Below, in pieces: positions 16,045-22,460 of a stretch of 22,701 bases of DNA. Numbering within the stretch: the stretch's first letter is position 1; every line of letters starts with the position of its first letter. Below the pieces are notes generated by a model. The model was not told the DNA's origin. It searched no databases and worked only from the letters and a program-made list of their open reading frames with translations. A program made the translations under genes and the position numbers. The DNA lies in IMG/VR virus record IMGVR_UViG_3300032092_000280, positions 1 through 22,701 of that record. The stretch is one strand, 5' to 3'. This DNA is from a virus.

Positions 16045-16634
16045 TGCTTCGATTCAACCCTGTCACCGGAGAGATCGAGCTTGCTCCCACGTCATCCCAA
16101 CGGCCAGGACCTGATGGCGAGCCCGGGAAACCAGGTAGGCATGGCAAAGATGGTAAAGATGGTCGCGACGGCAAGGATGGCGTTGACGGACGCAATGGCA
16201 AGGACGGTGTCGACGGACAAAACGGCAAAGATGGCGTTGACGGACGCAATGGCAAGAATGGCCGTGATGGAAACACCATCCGTTATGGCAGTCAGCCACC
16301 TGGGACTACTGACGGGACACCCGGCGATCTCTACATTGACATCTCCCGTTGGGTGATCTATGGTCCAATGCAATCCGACCTTTCATGGCCTGGGGGTGTT
16401 TCCATGATTGGCCCTCCTGGGCCCACAGGAGAAACTGGGGAACCGGGAAAAAACGGACAAGATGGAAAGAACGGGCAACGAGGAGAACGTGGAGAACGCG
16501 GGCTGCAAGGCGAACGAGGATCTACAGGCCTTTCCGACCCTGAATCCAAACTGCACCAACTTGCCATAGCGGTTGTGCAAGAAGCAGAATCACGCAGTAC
16601 CCCCAGAACTCCAATCACCCTGAAGGTCAGTTGA
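16044..16634 (+). CDS. Collagen-like fibre protein 1
   Basis: This 196-residue protein has two blocks of Gly-X-Y triplets. Block one (about residues 20-77) is charged, with repeated GKDGVDGRN units. Block two (about 128-163) is GPPGPTGETGEPGKNGQDG and further charged triplets. Between them lies a globular link (about 78-127) with TPGDLYIDIS and WVIYGP, a short module common in phage fibres. The Lys-Asp pairing within triplets is the type that stabilises bacterial collagen triple helices without hydroxyproline. A trimeric fibre or whisker is therefore expected. The C-terminus is a short helix (SKLHQLAIAVVQEAESRS). AAGGA lies seven bases upstream of the ATG, one of the few clear ribosome sites here. 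The stop overlaps the next start by one base. Confidence 0.82.
   Translation: MLRFNPVTGEIELAPTSSQRPGPDGEPGKPGRHGKDGKDGRDGKDGVDGRNGKDGVDGQNGKDGVDGRNGKNGRDGNTIRYGSQPPGTTDGTPGDLYIDISRWVIYGPMQSDLSWPGGVSMIGPPGPTGETGEPGKNGQDGKNGQRGERGERGLQGERGSTGLSDPESKLHQLAIAVVQEAESRSTPRTPITLKVS
16170..16250 (+). repeat. Three tandem 27-base in-frame repeats encoding collagen triplets
   Basis: Units lie at 16170-16196, 16197-16223 and 16224-16250. Each encodes GKDGVDG followed by RN or QN. The copies differ by a few third-position changes. A fourth, diverged unit follows. Gain or loss of a unit would keep the frame, so fibre length could vary. Confidence 0.9.
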
Positions 16635-17707
16635 TGCCTTACACATTTAATCCCCTTTCGGGCAATTTCGATTTTTTCGAATCAAGCAATGGTGGTGGTG
16701 GTTTTACTATCAACGCATCTGGTCTGCTAAGCGGTAGATCCGCCTACGATTCTGAGCCTGCAGGCTTTGTCTATCTAGCTACAGATAATGGAAACCTCTA
16801 CATTAAACAAACCGGACTAGGAGTCTGGAGTGCAGGGGTGCCTTACGTTGGTCCACCAGGGCCACCAGGACCAGCAGGGCCAGCAGGAGCCAACGGAACC
16901 AACGGAACCAACGGAACCAACGGAACTGACGGTATTGATGGAACTGACGGTATTGATGGAACTGACGGTATTGATGGAGCTGACGGAACCAATGGCACCA
17001 ACGGCACATCCGCAACAGTTACGGTCGGAAGCACTACAACTGGAGCCGCTGGAACCTCTGCCAGCGTCACCAACGTTGGCACCAGCAGCGCAGCCATCCT
17101 CAACTTCACGATCCCGAGGGGTGATCCCGGAGTCGGGGGAGCATCCAATGAATTGTACGCACTAAACAAATCGTTCTGCCCTTTCCAGAGCGCGGTTGCA
17201 GCCGGAGCCGCAAACCCTGCCAATACGCTAGCAATCATTCCGTTCAAAGTTGAGCGTTCTGGGCGTGTTGATGCGCTGCAGTTGAGGGTTATCACGTCTG
17301 TTGCTTCATCGTTGTTTCAAATCGCCTTTTATGCTTCATTGAACGGCGTACCTATTGGCACGCCTATAGGCGTAACGCCTTCAATGAGTGGCGCGGCGGG
17401 GGCAAACCTAAGCGAAACATTTGGGACACCGTTTAACCTAATTGCGGGTCGTACGTATTTTCTAGCCGTAAACGTCAGCACCGGCACCACTCTGACATTC
17501 CTGGCGCTACCAGCAGGAAGCTTGCATTCCTGGAACCTGTGTGGACCTGCGTCTATTACTGGCGTGAATAACACTAATGCAATGTTCAATTACACCATAT
17601 CTCAACCGTTCGGCACCTGGCCCGACTTGACCGGGGCAACACTGGGAACAGTTTTTGGACTAAGCCGAGCACCAATTGCGTGGCTGCAATACGGGGCGTT
17701 TGTGTAA
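16634..17707 (+). CDS. Collagen-like fibre protein 2 with C-terminal jelly-roll-like domain
   Basis: This 357-residue protein has an N-terminal globular part (about 1-72, with MPYTFNPLSGNFDF and FVYLATDNGNLYIKQ). A collagen-like stem follows (about 76-124: GPPGPPGPAGPAG, then GTN and GTDGID triplets). Next is a Thr/Ser/Ala-rich neck (about 125-170) and a C-terminal beta-rich domain (about 180-357). The C-terminal domain has the order NTLAIIPFKVERSGRVDALQ, FQIAFYASLNGVP, AGRTYFLAVNVS, as in jelly-roll tips of phage fibres. It probably forms a trimer with a receptor-binding tip. GAAGG seven bases upstream supports ATG 16634 over the TTG at 16631. The tip-coding DNA is more A/T-rich than the late genes before it, consistent with horizontal exchange of tips. 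Its stop overlaps the next start by one base. Confidence 0.8.
   Translation: MPYTFNPLSGNFDFFESSNGGGGFTINASGLLSGRSAYDSEPAGFVYLATDNGNLYIKQTGLGVWSAGVPYVGPPGPPGPAGPAGANGTNGTNGTNGTDGIDGTDGIDGTDGIDGADGTNGTNGTSATVTVGSTTTGAAGTSASVTNVGTSSAAILNFTIPRGDPGVGGASNELYALNKSFCPFQSAVAAGAANPANTLAIIPFKVERSGRVDALQLRVITSVASSLFQIAFYASLNGVPIGTPIGVTPSMSGAAGANLSETFGTPFNLIAGRTYFLAVNVSTGTTLTFLALPAGSLHSWNLCGPASITGVNNTNAMFNYTISQPFGTWPDLTGATLGTVFGLSRAPIAWLQYGAFV
16892..16981 (+). repeat. Nested 9-base and 18-base tandem repeats in the collagen stem
   Basis: Four 9-base units (AACGGAACC type, 16892-16927) encode NGT triplets. Three 18-base units (GACGGTATTGATGGAACT type, 16928-16945, 16946-16963, 16964-16981) encode DGIDGT/A. 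Near-identity of the copies suggests recent expansion by slippage or recombination, always in frame. Confidence 0.93.
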
Positions 17708-18198
17708 TGGCCATAAGCTATGATGCCAATACTGTAACAATCACCGACCCGTTCGGCAACCGTTCGCCCGTCGTTTTGTCGCGCAGTCTGCCGCCTGAGG
17801 AGATTGAGGAGGCGATAGTCCTCTACCACCCTCCCACAGACCCAGAGCCCGACTGGGGCGGCTTTCTTCAGCAGTTGCTGCAATCACCCATGTTGGGTGC
17901 CGCGCAGTTGGGTGCCGAGGCGATCATTGGTGCGGAGCTGCCGACAGCCAACGCCGAGCGAGCGGACCAGCTGCTCAGGGCGGTAAATGCCTTGACCAGC
18001 CTCACAAGCGGGCTCGCGGTTGCCTCGTTGCCATTCGGCGATTCCGGCTTGTTTGTGGGTGCCTGGCTGCTGCTGCGCGAGGCGAGTCTCGTCGCGCCTG
18101 AAATCGCTGCGGCTATGACGCAGCTTGCCGTGAGCTACCACATACCCCAGAACCTGATCGATTCGCTCGGGGCCCCTGTTGAGCCTCCTCAGTCATGA
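17707..18198 (+). CDS. Unrecognised protein in the fibre cluster
   Basis: This 163-residue protein was not recognised. Seen: a short beta-like N-terminus (MAISYDANTVTITDPFGN), a Pro/acidic stretch (about 28-50, LPPEEIEEAIVLYHPPTDPEP), and then an Ala/Leu-rich mainly helical part (about 52-152) with moderately hydrophobic stretches GLAVASLPFGDSGLFVGAWL and APEIAAAMTQLAV. No clear transmembrane helix or signal peptide is visible. The one-base overlap (TAATG) with the fibre gene suggests it acts with that fibre, for example as an assembly chaperone or capping protein. This is inferred from position alone. A holin-like role cannot be excluded given the semi-hydrophobic helices. Confidence 0.6.
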   Translation: MAISYDANTVTITDPFGNRSPVVLSRSLPPEEIEEAIVLYHPPTDPEPDWGGFLQQLLQSPMLGAAQLGAEAIIGAELPTANAERADQLLRAVNALTSLTSGLAVASLPFGDSGLFVGAWLLLREASLVAPEIAAAMTQLAVSYHIPQNLIDSLGAPVEPPQS

Positions 18199-18240
18199 CT
18201 CTCAACAGCTGCTCCATTTCAAACTCTTTCTGAGAATCTC

Positions 18241-18831
18241 ATGTCTACTCTTCCCGCTGGCGGTTCCGCCTACGGTGCCTTTCCTAGCACCACTGTAGCT
18301 GGTGCCTCGCGCACCACGGTTCAAGATCCGTTTTCCAACCAAGTCACTTCTGGTTTTGACTTTCGGAAGACCAGGATCGAGAAGCACCGCCTCAACCGCA
18401 CCATCCAGACCACGGCCACCGTGGCTGTGGTGAACGCTTCCGTGGCCGTGGCCACCGATGCCATCAACACCGTCCGCCAGGCTGACCGGGTTCCCGCAAC
18501 CCTCGTGAACGGCAAGCGAACTGGCCGCATCCGTCGTGTTGCACAGGGCGCCATTGCCACTCTGGGTTCCATCACCGGGGGCACCGGCTACACCAATGGC
18601 TCCTATACCAACGTGCCCCTGGTTCGCACCACAGGCTCTGGCTCCCAGCTGCTGGCCTCGGGTGCTGCTGCAAACATCACCGTGGCCGGTGGCATCGTGA
18701 CCGTCTGCACCCTAGTGGCGGCCCGCAACGGCGAAGGCTATGCCGTGGGCGATATTCTCACCGCCGCAGGCGGCTACCTCGGAGCCGGAACCGGCTTCAG
18801 CATCCCCGTCGCTACCACTGCCGTAGGTTAA
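18241..18831 (+). CDS. Virion structural protein with Gly-rich repeat-type C-terminus
   Basis: This 196-residue protein has a polar N-terminus (about 1-50), an Ala/Val/Thr-rich middle with basic residues (about 50-105, VNGKRTGRIRRVAQG), and a C-terminal block (about 108-193). That block reads SITGGTGYTNGSYTNVPLVR, NITVAGGIVTVCTLV and GEGYAVGDILTAAGG, ending GTGFSIPVATT. It is a two-part beta motif (GGTGYTNGxYTNVPL / GxGYxVGDxLTA) that I associate with phage structural and fibre proteins. A decoration or head-fibre role is plausible. It starts 42 bases after the preceding stop and is followed after three bases by the basic protein gene. No Shine-Dalgarno is visible. Confidence 0.65.
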   Translation: MSTLPAGGSAYGAFPSTTVAGASRTTVQDPFSNQVTSGFDFRKTRIEKHRLNRTIQTTATVAVVNASVAVATDAINTVRQADRVPATLVNGKRTGRIRRVAQGAIATLGSITGGTGYTNGSYTNVPLVRTTGSGSQLLASGAAANITVAGGIVTVCTLVAARNGEGYAVGDILTAAGGYLGAGTGFSIPVATTAVG

Positions 18832-18834
18832 ATC

Positions 18835-19410
18835 ATGGCACCAGCAAAGAAACCCACATCCAGTTCCGATCGCTCGAAGCGGGCGGCCAAGTCCACGGCC
18901 AAGGTTTCAGGGGCCAAGCCCTCCAACCGGGCCAACCGGGCAGCTGCTTCCACAGCCAGGGTGACCTCGGACATCAAAGGCAAGGCCTCCGGATCGGGCA
19001 AAGCCCGCGTGACATCAAGCTCTGCGCGTGACGCCCTACAGCAAGGCAGGGCCAACGTTGTGGCCGCACAGACCCGACGGGTCGCCAAGGCAACCAGCGC
19101 CACCATGGCAAGCAAGATCGCCAAGGCACGAGCACTTCGGAGTGCTTCCAGTCTAGGTCGTGCTGGAGTGATGGGTGCAGTCGCTGCTGAGACTCTCAAG
19201 GCTAGGCCTGCAGCCGATGGAACCCTCACCGCAGCCATGAAGCGCGGCGACTACAAACCCAAGCAGGGTCCTGCCGTGCCAGCTCGAATGACCCAGGGCG
19301 GCATGGACAAGGGATCCTTCAACAGCGCCTTCAAGGCCTCACGCACCGCCGGAAAGAAGACCTTCTCCTGGCGTGGCAAGAAGTACACCACCAAGAAAGC
19401 CGGCGAGTAG
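18835..19410 (+). CDS. Basic Ala/Lys/Ser/Arg-rich protein with C-terminal KKTFSWRGKKYTTK motif
   Basis: This 191-residue protein is strongly basic and low-complexity over the first 130 residues (SKRAAKSTAKVSGAK, RANRAAAS, ARVTS repeated). It ends in a compact conserved-looking block GSFNSAFKASRTAGKKTFSW followed by RGKKYTTKK. That final block (F-x-x-A-F-x-x-A-R/S-x-x-G-K-K-x-F-x-W-x-G-K-x-Y-x-T) is one I associate with the C-termini of several phage virion proteins. The histone-like composition suggests DNA or capsid-interior binding, which is inference. It ends 25 bases before a strong terminator, so it closes this transcription block before the large terminase. Confidence 0.65.
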   Translation: MAPAKKPTSSSDRSKRAAKSTAKVSGAKPSNRANRAAASTARVTSDIKGKASGSGKARVTSSSARDALQQGRANVVAAQTRRVAKATSATMASKIAKARALRSASSLGRAGVMGAVAAETLKARPAADGTLTAAMKRGDYKPKQGPAVPARMTQGGMDKGSFNSAFKASRTAGKKTFSWRGKKYTTKKAGE

Positions 19411-19435
19411 GTTCCCGGCTGCAGTTCGCCTTATG

Positions 19436-19456
19436 AGGGCCTTCGGGCCCTTTTTT
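19436..19456 (+). terminator. Rho-independent terminator upstream of the large terminase
   Basis: The stem AGGGCC (19436-19441) with GGCCCT (19446-19451) closes a TTCG tetraloop, a very stable combination, and is followed by a T run to 19456. It stands only seven bases before the terminase ATG, so the terminase must be reached by read-through. Confidence 0.9.
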
Positions 19457-19463
19457 CATTCCT

Positions 19464-21284
19464 ATGGCTCTATCCCAAGAACAGCTTCAGACCAAGCTAC
19501 TCTCGGATTTCTCTTTCTTCTTGCGGATCCTCTGGCGACACCTTGGCCTGCCTGAGCCTACCCGGGCACAGCTGGCGATGGCCCGCTACCTCCAGTATGG
19601 CGGGCCAAGGATCCAGCTTCAGATGTTTCGCGGGTGCGGCAAGTCCTGGGTGACAGCAGCCTTCGTGATCTGGACCCTCTACTGCGACGTGAACAAGAAG
19701 GTCCTGGTCGTTTCCGCATCCAAGCAGCGAGCCGACGACTTCAGCCTCTTCGTCCAGCGGTGCATCGTGGACTTCCCATTTCTACAGCACCTCGACAACT
19801 CAGGCAAGGACAACCGATGGAGTCGGGTGGCCTTCGACGTGAAGGGTGCCGAGCCGTCCCAGAGCCCCAGCGTCAAGAGCGTGGGCATCACGTCGGCCAT
19901 GGTGGGCTCGCGTGCCGACCTCATCGTCCCTGACGACATCGAGTCGCCCATCAACAGTGCCACCGACATCCAACGGGAAAAGCTGCTGCAGCTCACGACC
20001 GAGTTCGAGTCGATCCTGATCCCCAAACCCAGCTCGCGGATCATCTACCTGGGGACTCCACAGAGCCTCTTTACGGTCTACTCCAAGCTCGAGGTGCGAG
20101 GCTACAAGGCCCTCGTGTGGCCCAGCCGGTATCCTTCCGAAGAGTCCATCTCGAGCTACGATGGACGGCTGGCTGAGGAGCTCGAAACCGACATCAGGGA
20201 GTCGACTTTGTCTGCATTGGCGGGCCAGCCGACCGACACCCGATTCACCGACGCCCTGCTGCGGGAACGGGAGATCGTGATGGGCAAGGCCAACTTCCAG
20301 CTGCAGTTCCAGCTCGACACGTCGATGTCGGACATGCTCCGGTATCCCCTGAGGCTGGGCGATATACCGGTGGTGAGCCTGGATCCCAGGAAGTGCCCCG
20401 GCACGGTGATCTGGTCCCAGGACCCAGCCAACCGGATCGGCGACCTGGAGGCCATCTCCCTGCCCGGGGACCACTGGTTCCGACCGGCACGCCTTGGGGA
20501 CGACTGGCTGGACTGGCCCGCCGACACCATTGTGGCCGTAGACCCCTCTGGCCGTGGCAAGGACGAGACGGGCGTGGTGGTGCTGAGCCAGCTGGCCGGC
20601 AACATCTACCTGCGGGCCCTGCGGGGATTCCGGGAGGGCTACTCCGACGCTACCCTGACGGCCATCTTGAAGATGGGCCTGCAGTACGGGGCCACCCTGT
20701 GCCTCGTGGAGTCCAACTTCGGCGACGGGACCGTTGTGGCCCTCCTCCAGAAGCACGCACGGGAGATGCAGATCCCCATGACCTTCGAGGAGACCCGGGC
20801 CTTCGTCCGCAAAGAGGAGCGCATCCTGGATGCCCTCGAGCCAGTCACCACCCAGCATCGACTGATTGTCGATCGGGGTGTCGTGGAATACGACCTCGCC
20901 TCCAACCAGGACCTGCCGTTGGAGGAGAGGCTCCAGAAGACGCTGGCCTACCAGCTCACCCGCCTCAGCCGGGACAAGGGCGCCCTGAAGCACGACGACC
21001 GGGTCGATGCCTTGGCCATGGGCGTGGCCTACTTCACCGATCGGCTCAATGTGAGTCAGTTCGAGGAGTCTAAGAAGATCTCCCAGGAGGCCTACTCTGC
21101 CATGCTCCAGAGGATGGAGGAGGATCCCACGAGGTTCGTGGACGACCTGGTGCTGGGGGATGCCCGGCAGAGGCTGCAGAGGGCGGCGGAGAGGGTGGAA
21201 CAAGCTCGAAATCGACCCAGGCATGGAGGCAACGTGTCGGCCCAGGTCAGAAAGGCCATGGGAGGGGGCCAGAAAGGGCCTTGA
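19464..21284 (+). CDS. terL: Large terminase subunit (T7 gp19-like)
   Basis: This 606-residue protein is the packaging motor ATPase and nuclease. Seen: Walker A RGCGKSW (56-62), the conserved VVSASKQRADDF block, SPSVKSVGITSAMVGSRADL, Walker B L153-IVPDD with Asp157/Asp158, and the coupling motif RIIYLGTPQSL. The nuclease domain has Asp360 in VAVDPSGRGKDETG, Glu416 in VESNFGDG, and HDDRVDAL with Asp511, Asp512 and Asp515. All catalytic residues are intact, and the match to T7 gp19 (586 residues) is clear along the length. The C-terminal tail (about 560-606) is Arg/Gln/Gly-rich and unlike the acidic T7 tail. The gene begins seven bases after a terminator, without a clear Shine-Dalgarno. A long antisense open frame inside it (19800-21224) is a GC-bias shadow. 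Confidence 0.97.
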   Translation: MALSQEQLQTKLLSDFSFFLRILWRHLGLPEPTRAQLAMARYLQYGGPRIQLQMFRGCGKSWVTAAFVIWTLYCDVNKKVLVVSASKQRADDFSLFVQRCIVDFPFLQHLDNSGKDNRWSRVAFDVKGAEPSQSPSVKSVGITSAMVGSRADLIVPDDIESPINSATDIQREKLLQLTTEFESILIPKPSSRIIYLGTPQSLFTVYSKLEVRGYKALVWPSRYPSEESISSYDGRLAEELETDIRESTLSALAGQPTDTRFTDALLREREIVMGKANFQLQFQLDTSMSDMLRYPLRLGDIPVVSLDPRKCPGTVIWSQDPANRIGDLEAISLPGDHWFRPARLGDDWLDWPADTIVAVDPSGRGKDETGVVVLSQLAGNIYLRALRGFREGYSDATLTAILKMGLQYGATLCLVESNFGDGTVVALLQKHAREMQIPMTFEETRAFVRKEERILDALEPVTTQHRLIVDRGVVEYDLASNQDLPLEERLQKTLAYQLTRLSRDKGALKHDDRVDALAMGVAYFTDRLNVSQFEESKKISQEAYSAMLQRMEEDPTRFVDDLVLGDARQRLQRAAERVEQARNRPRHGGNVSAQVRKAMGGGQKGP

Positions 21285-21301
21285 AGGGGGCCGAAGGGGG
21301 G
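21264..21301 (+). other. G-quadruplex-type G-run cluster at the terminase stop
   Basis: Four G runs (21264-21268, 21276-21278, 21286-21290, 21296-21301) are separated by 7, 7 and 5 bases, which fits the classical G4 pattern. They span the terL stop codon on the coding strand. The last run can also pair with a six-C run at 21335-21340, forming a stem between the two convergent genes. Folding is predicted only from the pattern. Confidence 0.55.
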
Positions 21302-21349
21302 AATTACCCGATCGACCCTGGAAGGGCCTTCCTGCCCCCCGTTTACTGG

Positions 21350-21658
21350 CTATTTCCCTGAAGAAGCCCTGGCTGCCGACAGACGCTCCCCTGCAGCTGC
21401 CCGGTTGACCTTCTCCTCCTCGGTCAGGAACTGATCCCGAGCTGACCCGTCGGAGAGGACCAGGAGCTTGTCGACCCCTCGGACCTGCTCCAAGGGGTAG
21501 GTGACCTCGTAGCCGGGGTTGAGCTCGTGGGCCTTGAGGTACTGGGGGTTCCGGTGGACCAATCCCAAGAAGACCGACCGCTTGGTGGTATAGAAGTTGA
21601 CCGTGCGGTGGGTGTGGTCGATCTGGACGGTGGTTTCAGCAATGTCGAAGGCAGGCAT
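21350..21658 (-). CDS. Minus-strand gene of unknown function, convergent with terL
   Basis: This 102-residue protein is encoded on the opposite strand to all other genes here. Seen: MPAFDIAETTVQIDHTHRTV, then NFYTTKRSVFLGLVHRNPQY, then KAHELNPGYEVTYPLEQVRG and KLLVLSDGS, with a charged C-terminal helix (TEEEKVNRAAAGERL). The balanced composition, and a sensible alternation of beta-like segments ending in a helix, support real coding. I associate similar short proteins (with an ELNPGYEVTYPL-like block) with T7-like cyanophages, but no function is known to me. The start at 21658 is preferred because the open frame upstream (to 21739) reads a basic, unstructured stretch. No Shine-Dalgarno is visible. 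It ends 66 bases from the terL stop. Confidence 0.68.
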   Translation of the reverse strand: MPAFDIAETTVQIDHTHRTVNFYTTKRSVFLGLVHRNPQYLKAHELNPGYEVTYPLEQVRGVDKLLVLSDGSARDQFLTEEEKVNRAAAGERLSAARASSGK

Positions 21659-21854
21659 GGAAGGGGTGACCCATGGATGTGGCCCCTTGATCCTAGCGCC
21701 CCTTCGGGTCTTTTGTCGACCCCCTTGATGGATCGACACCCAAACCAGTCATGCTAAGGGTTTTCAGAGCTTTCCACCTAAAGGAGAGGCGCGAAACCGC
21801 GACCCACTGGGATGGAAGTTTGGGGAGATGAGAAAAAAACCTCCTTTCATTTAA

Positions 21855-21964
21855 TCCCGTCATCCCATACATGTAACTTGTCTATATCCAGATATATCCT
21901 ATTATAGCTGCTCTAGGTCCTCCCATCCCCATCTCTAGCTCTAGGAGGGGTAGGGATGATGGGA
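21855..21964. repeat. Spaced inverted repeat enclosing the promoter-like element
   Basis: TCCCGTCATCCC (21855-21866) is complementary to GGGATGATGGGA (21953-21964) with a single G-T wobble. The arms enclose 86 bases that include the promoter-like hexamers. It could be a cruciform, an operator pair, or chance in a purine/pyrimidine-skewed stretch. Confidence 0.45.
21878..21905 (+). promoter_or_regulatory. Candidate sigma-70 promoter for the downstream small genes
   Basis: TTGTCT (21878-21883, four of six matches to the -35 consensus) is separated by 16 bases from TATTAT (21900-21905, five of six matches to the -10 consensus). It lies in the most A/T-rich part of the window, 111 bases before the start at 22017. 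The complementary strand reads TATAAT at 21906-21901 but has no good -35 partner. Confidence 0.45.
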
Positions 21965-21994
21965 CCCAGCAGAACATGCTCAGAATCCCTTCGT

Positions 21995-22007
21995 GTGCCA
22001 GTGGCAC
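21995..22007. promoter_or_regulatory. Perfect dyad GTGCCA-G-TGGCAC just before a start codon
   Basis: The two six-base half-sites are perfectly symmetric around G22001. The dyad ends nine bases before ATG 22017, where a ribosome binding site would be expected, and no Shine-Dalgarno is present. It may be an RNA hairpin that limits translation or a repressor site. Confidence 0.4.
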
Positions 22008-22016
22008 TCCTGTCCT

Positions 22017-22262
22017 ATGACCCAGATCAACCGCCACCTGACAGTGTGGCAAGGTCCGAATGATGTCCAACTCCACCTGACCGATCCTTATGGCCATGTC
22101 AACGGCGTGGTCTCCCTGAGCCTGACCGAGTGCCAAGACCTGAGCGAGGCCCTGGATTCCCTTCGACCCATCGAGGTGATTGATGTGGAAGCCGTGGTGG
22201 TCGAGTCCGAGCCTGAGGAAGAAACTGAGGAAGACGACGACCTTGAGTACGGTGTGAAGTGA
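22017..22262 (+). CDS. Small acidic protein of unknown function
   Basis: This 81-residue protein has a compact first part (TQINRHLTVWQGPNDVQLHL, then GHVNGVVSLSLTECQDLSEA) that looks like a small beta-strand/helix fold, and a very acidic C-terminal tail (SEPEEETEEDDDLEYGVK). About a quarter of all residues are Asp or Glu. The ATG at 22017 is preferred to a GTG at 21993, because the latter would place the dyad hairpin inside the gene. I do not recognise a family. The acidic tail recalls phage DNA-mimic or host-polymerase-binding proteins, which is speculative. The stop overlaps a GTG start of the next small frame (GTGA). Confidence 0.62.
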   Translation: MTQINRHLTVWQGPNDVQLHLTDPYGHVNGVVSLSLTECQDLSEALDSLRPIEVIDVEAVVVESEPEEETEEDDDLEYGVK

Positions 22263-22384
22263 CCCCAGAGCAGGCACGGAAGGTCCTCGCTGCGGCGCCG
22301 GCCGGGTCGGTCTATGCCGAGATGGCACGAAAGGTCCTCAAGGAGGCTGCAGGGTCTGCCCCTCAACCTCCGGTGAAATTCTAG
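22259..22384 (+). CDS. 41-residue protein, coupled to the acidic gene
   Basis: A short open frame begins with GTG at 22259, overlapping the previous stop as GTGA, the same coupling seen at 14673, and ends with TAG at 22382-22384. The product is a mostly helical peptide: TPEQARKVLAAAPAGSV, then YAEMARKVLKEAAGSA, then a Pro-rich end PQPPVKF. Two ARKVL motifs 22 residues apart suggest two short similar helices. The composition is protein-like and the frame is clean, but the length leaves real doubt. No family is recognised. Confidence 0.45.
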   Translation: MTPEQARKVLAAAPAGSVYAEMARKVLKEAAGSAPQPPVKF

Positions 22385-22460
22385 CAGAAAAATCCGTTGG
22401 GGGTACGCCTGCTGGCGGCGGCCCCAATCCCCCCCATGCCCCCCTTCGATCCTGGATTGG

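Larger units (their letters stand above)
21659..22016. promoter_or_regulatory. 358-base divergent intergenic region
   Basis: It separates the minus-strand gene from the + strand gene at 22017. I see no convincing gene in it; the best short frame (ATG 21750, 26 codons) has no support. It holds a hairpin-capable TGTCGA/TCGACA pair (about 21714-21738), an A/T-rich stretch (about 21828-21910) unlike the rest of the window, a promoter-like pair of hexamers, a spaced inverted repeat, and a dyad just before the next start. These are listed separately. Confidence 0.55.

Noticed and set aside
16170-16981. CRISPR-like or other non-coding repeat array
   Set aside because: The repeats are contiguous, in frame and encode Gly-X-Y triplets, so they are protein repeats rather than spacer-separated repeats.
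19800-21224. 474-codon antisense open frame inside the terminase
   Set aside because: It is a mirror of a GC-rich gene: the + strand encodes an unmistakable TerL with all motifs, and the antisense product is compositionally odd with no recognisable domain.
21750-21830. 26-codon open frame in the divergent intergenic region
   Set aside because: It is too short, its start is not preceded by a ribosome site, and there is no coupling to a neighbour.
22422-22444. Second G-quadruplex (minus strand) in the right-end C-rich stretch
   Set aside because: There are only three separate runs; a fourth requires splitting one seven-base run, so the case is weaker than at 21264-21301 and it is listed only as part of the non-coding region.
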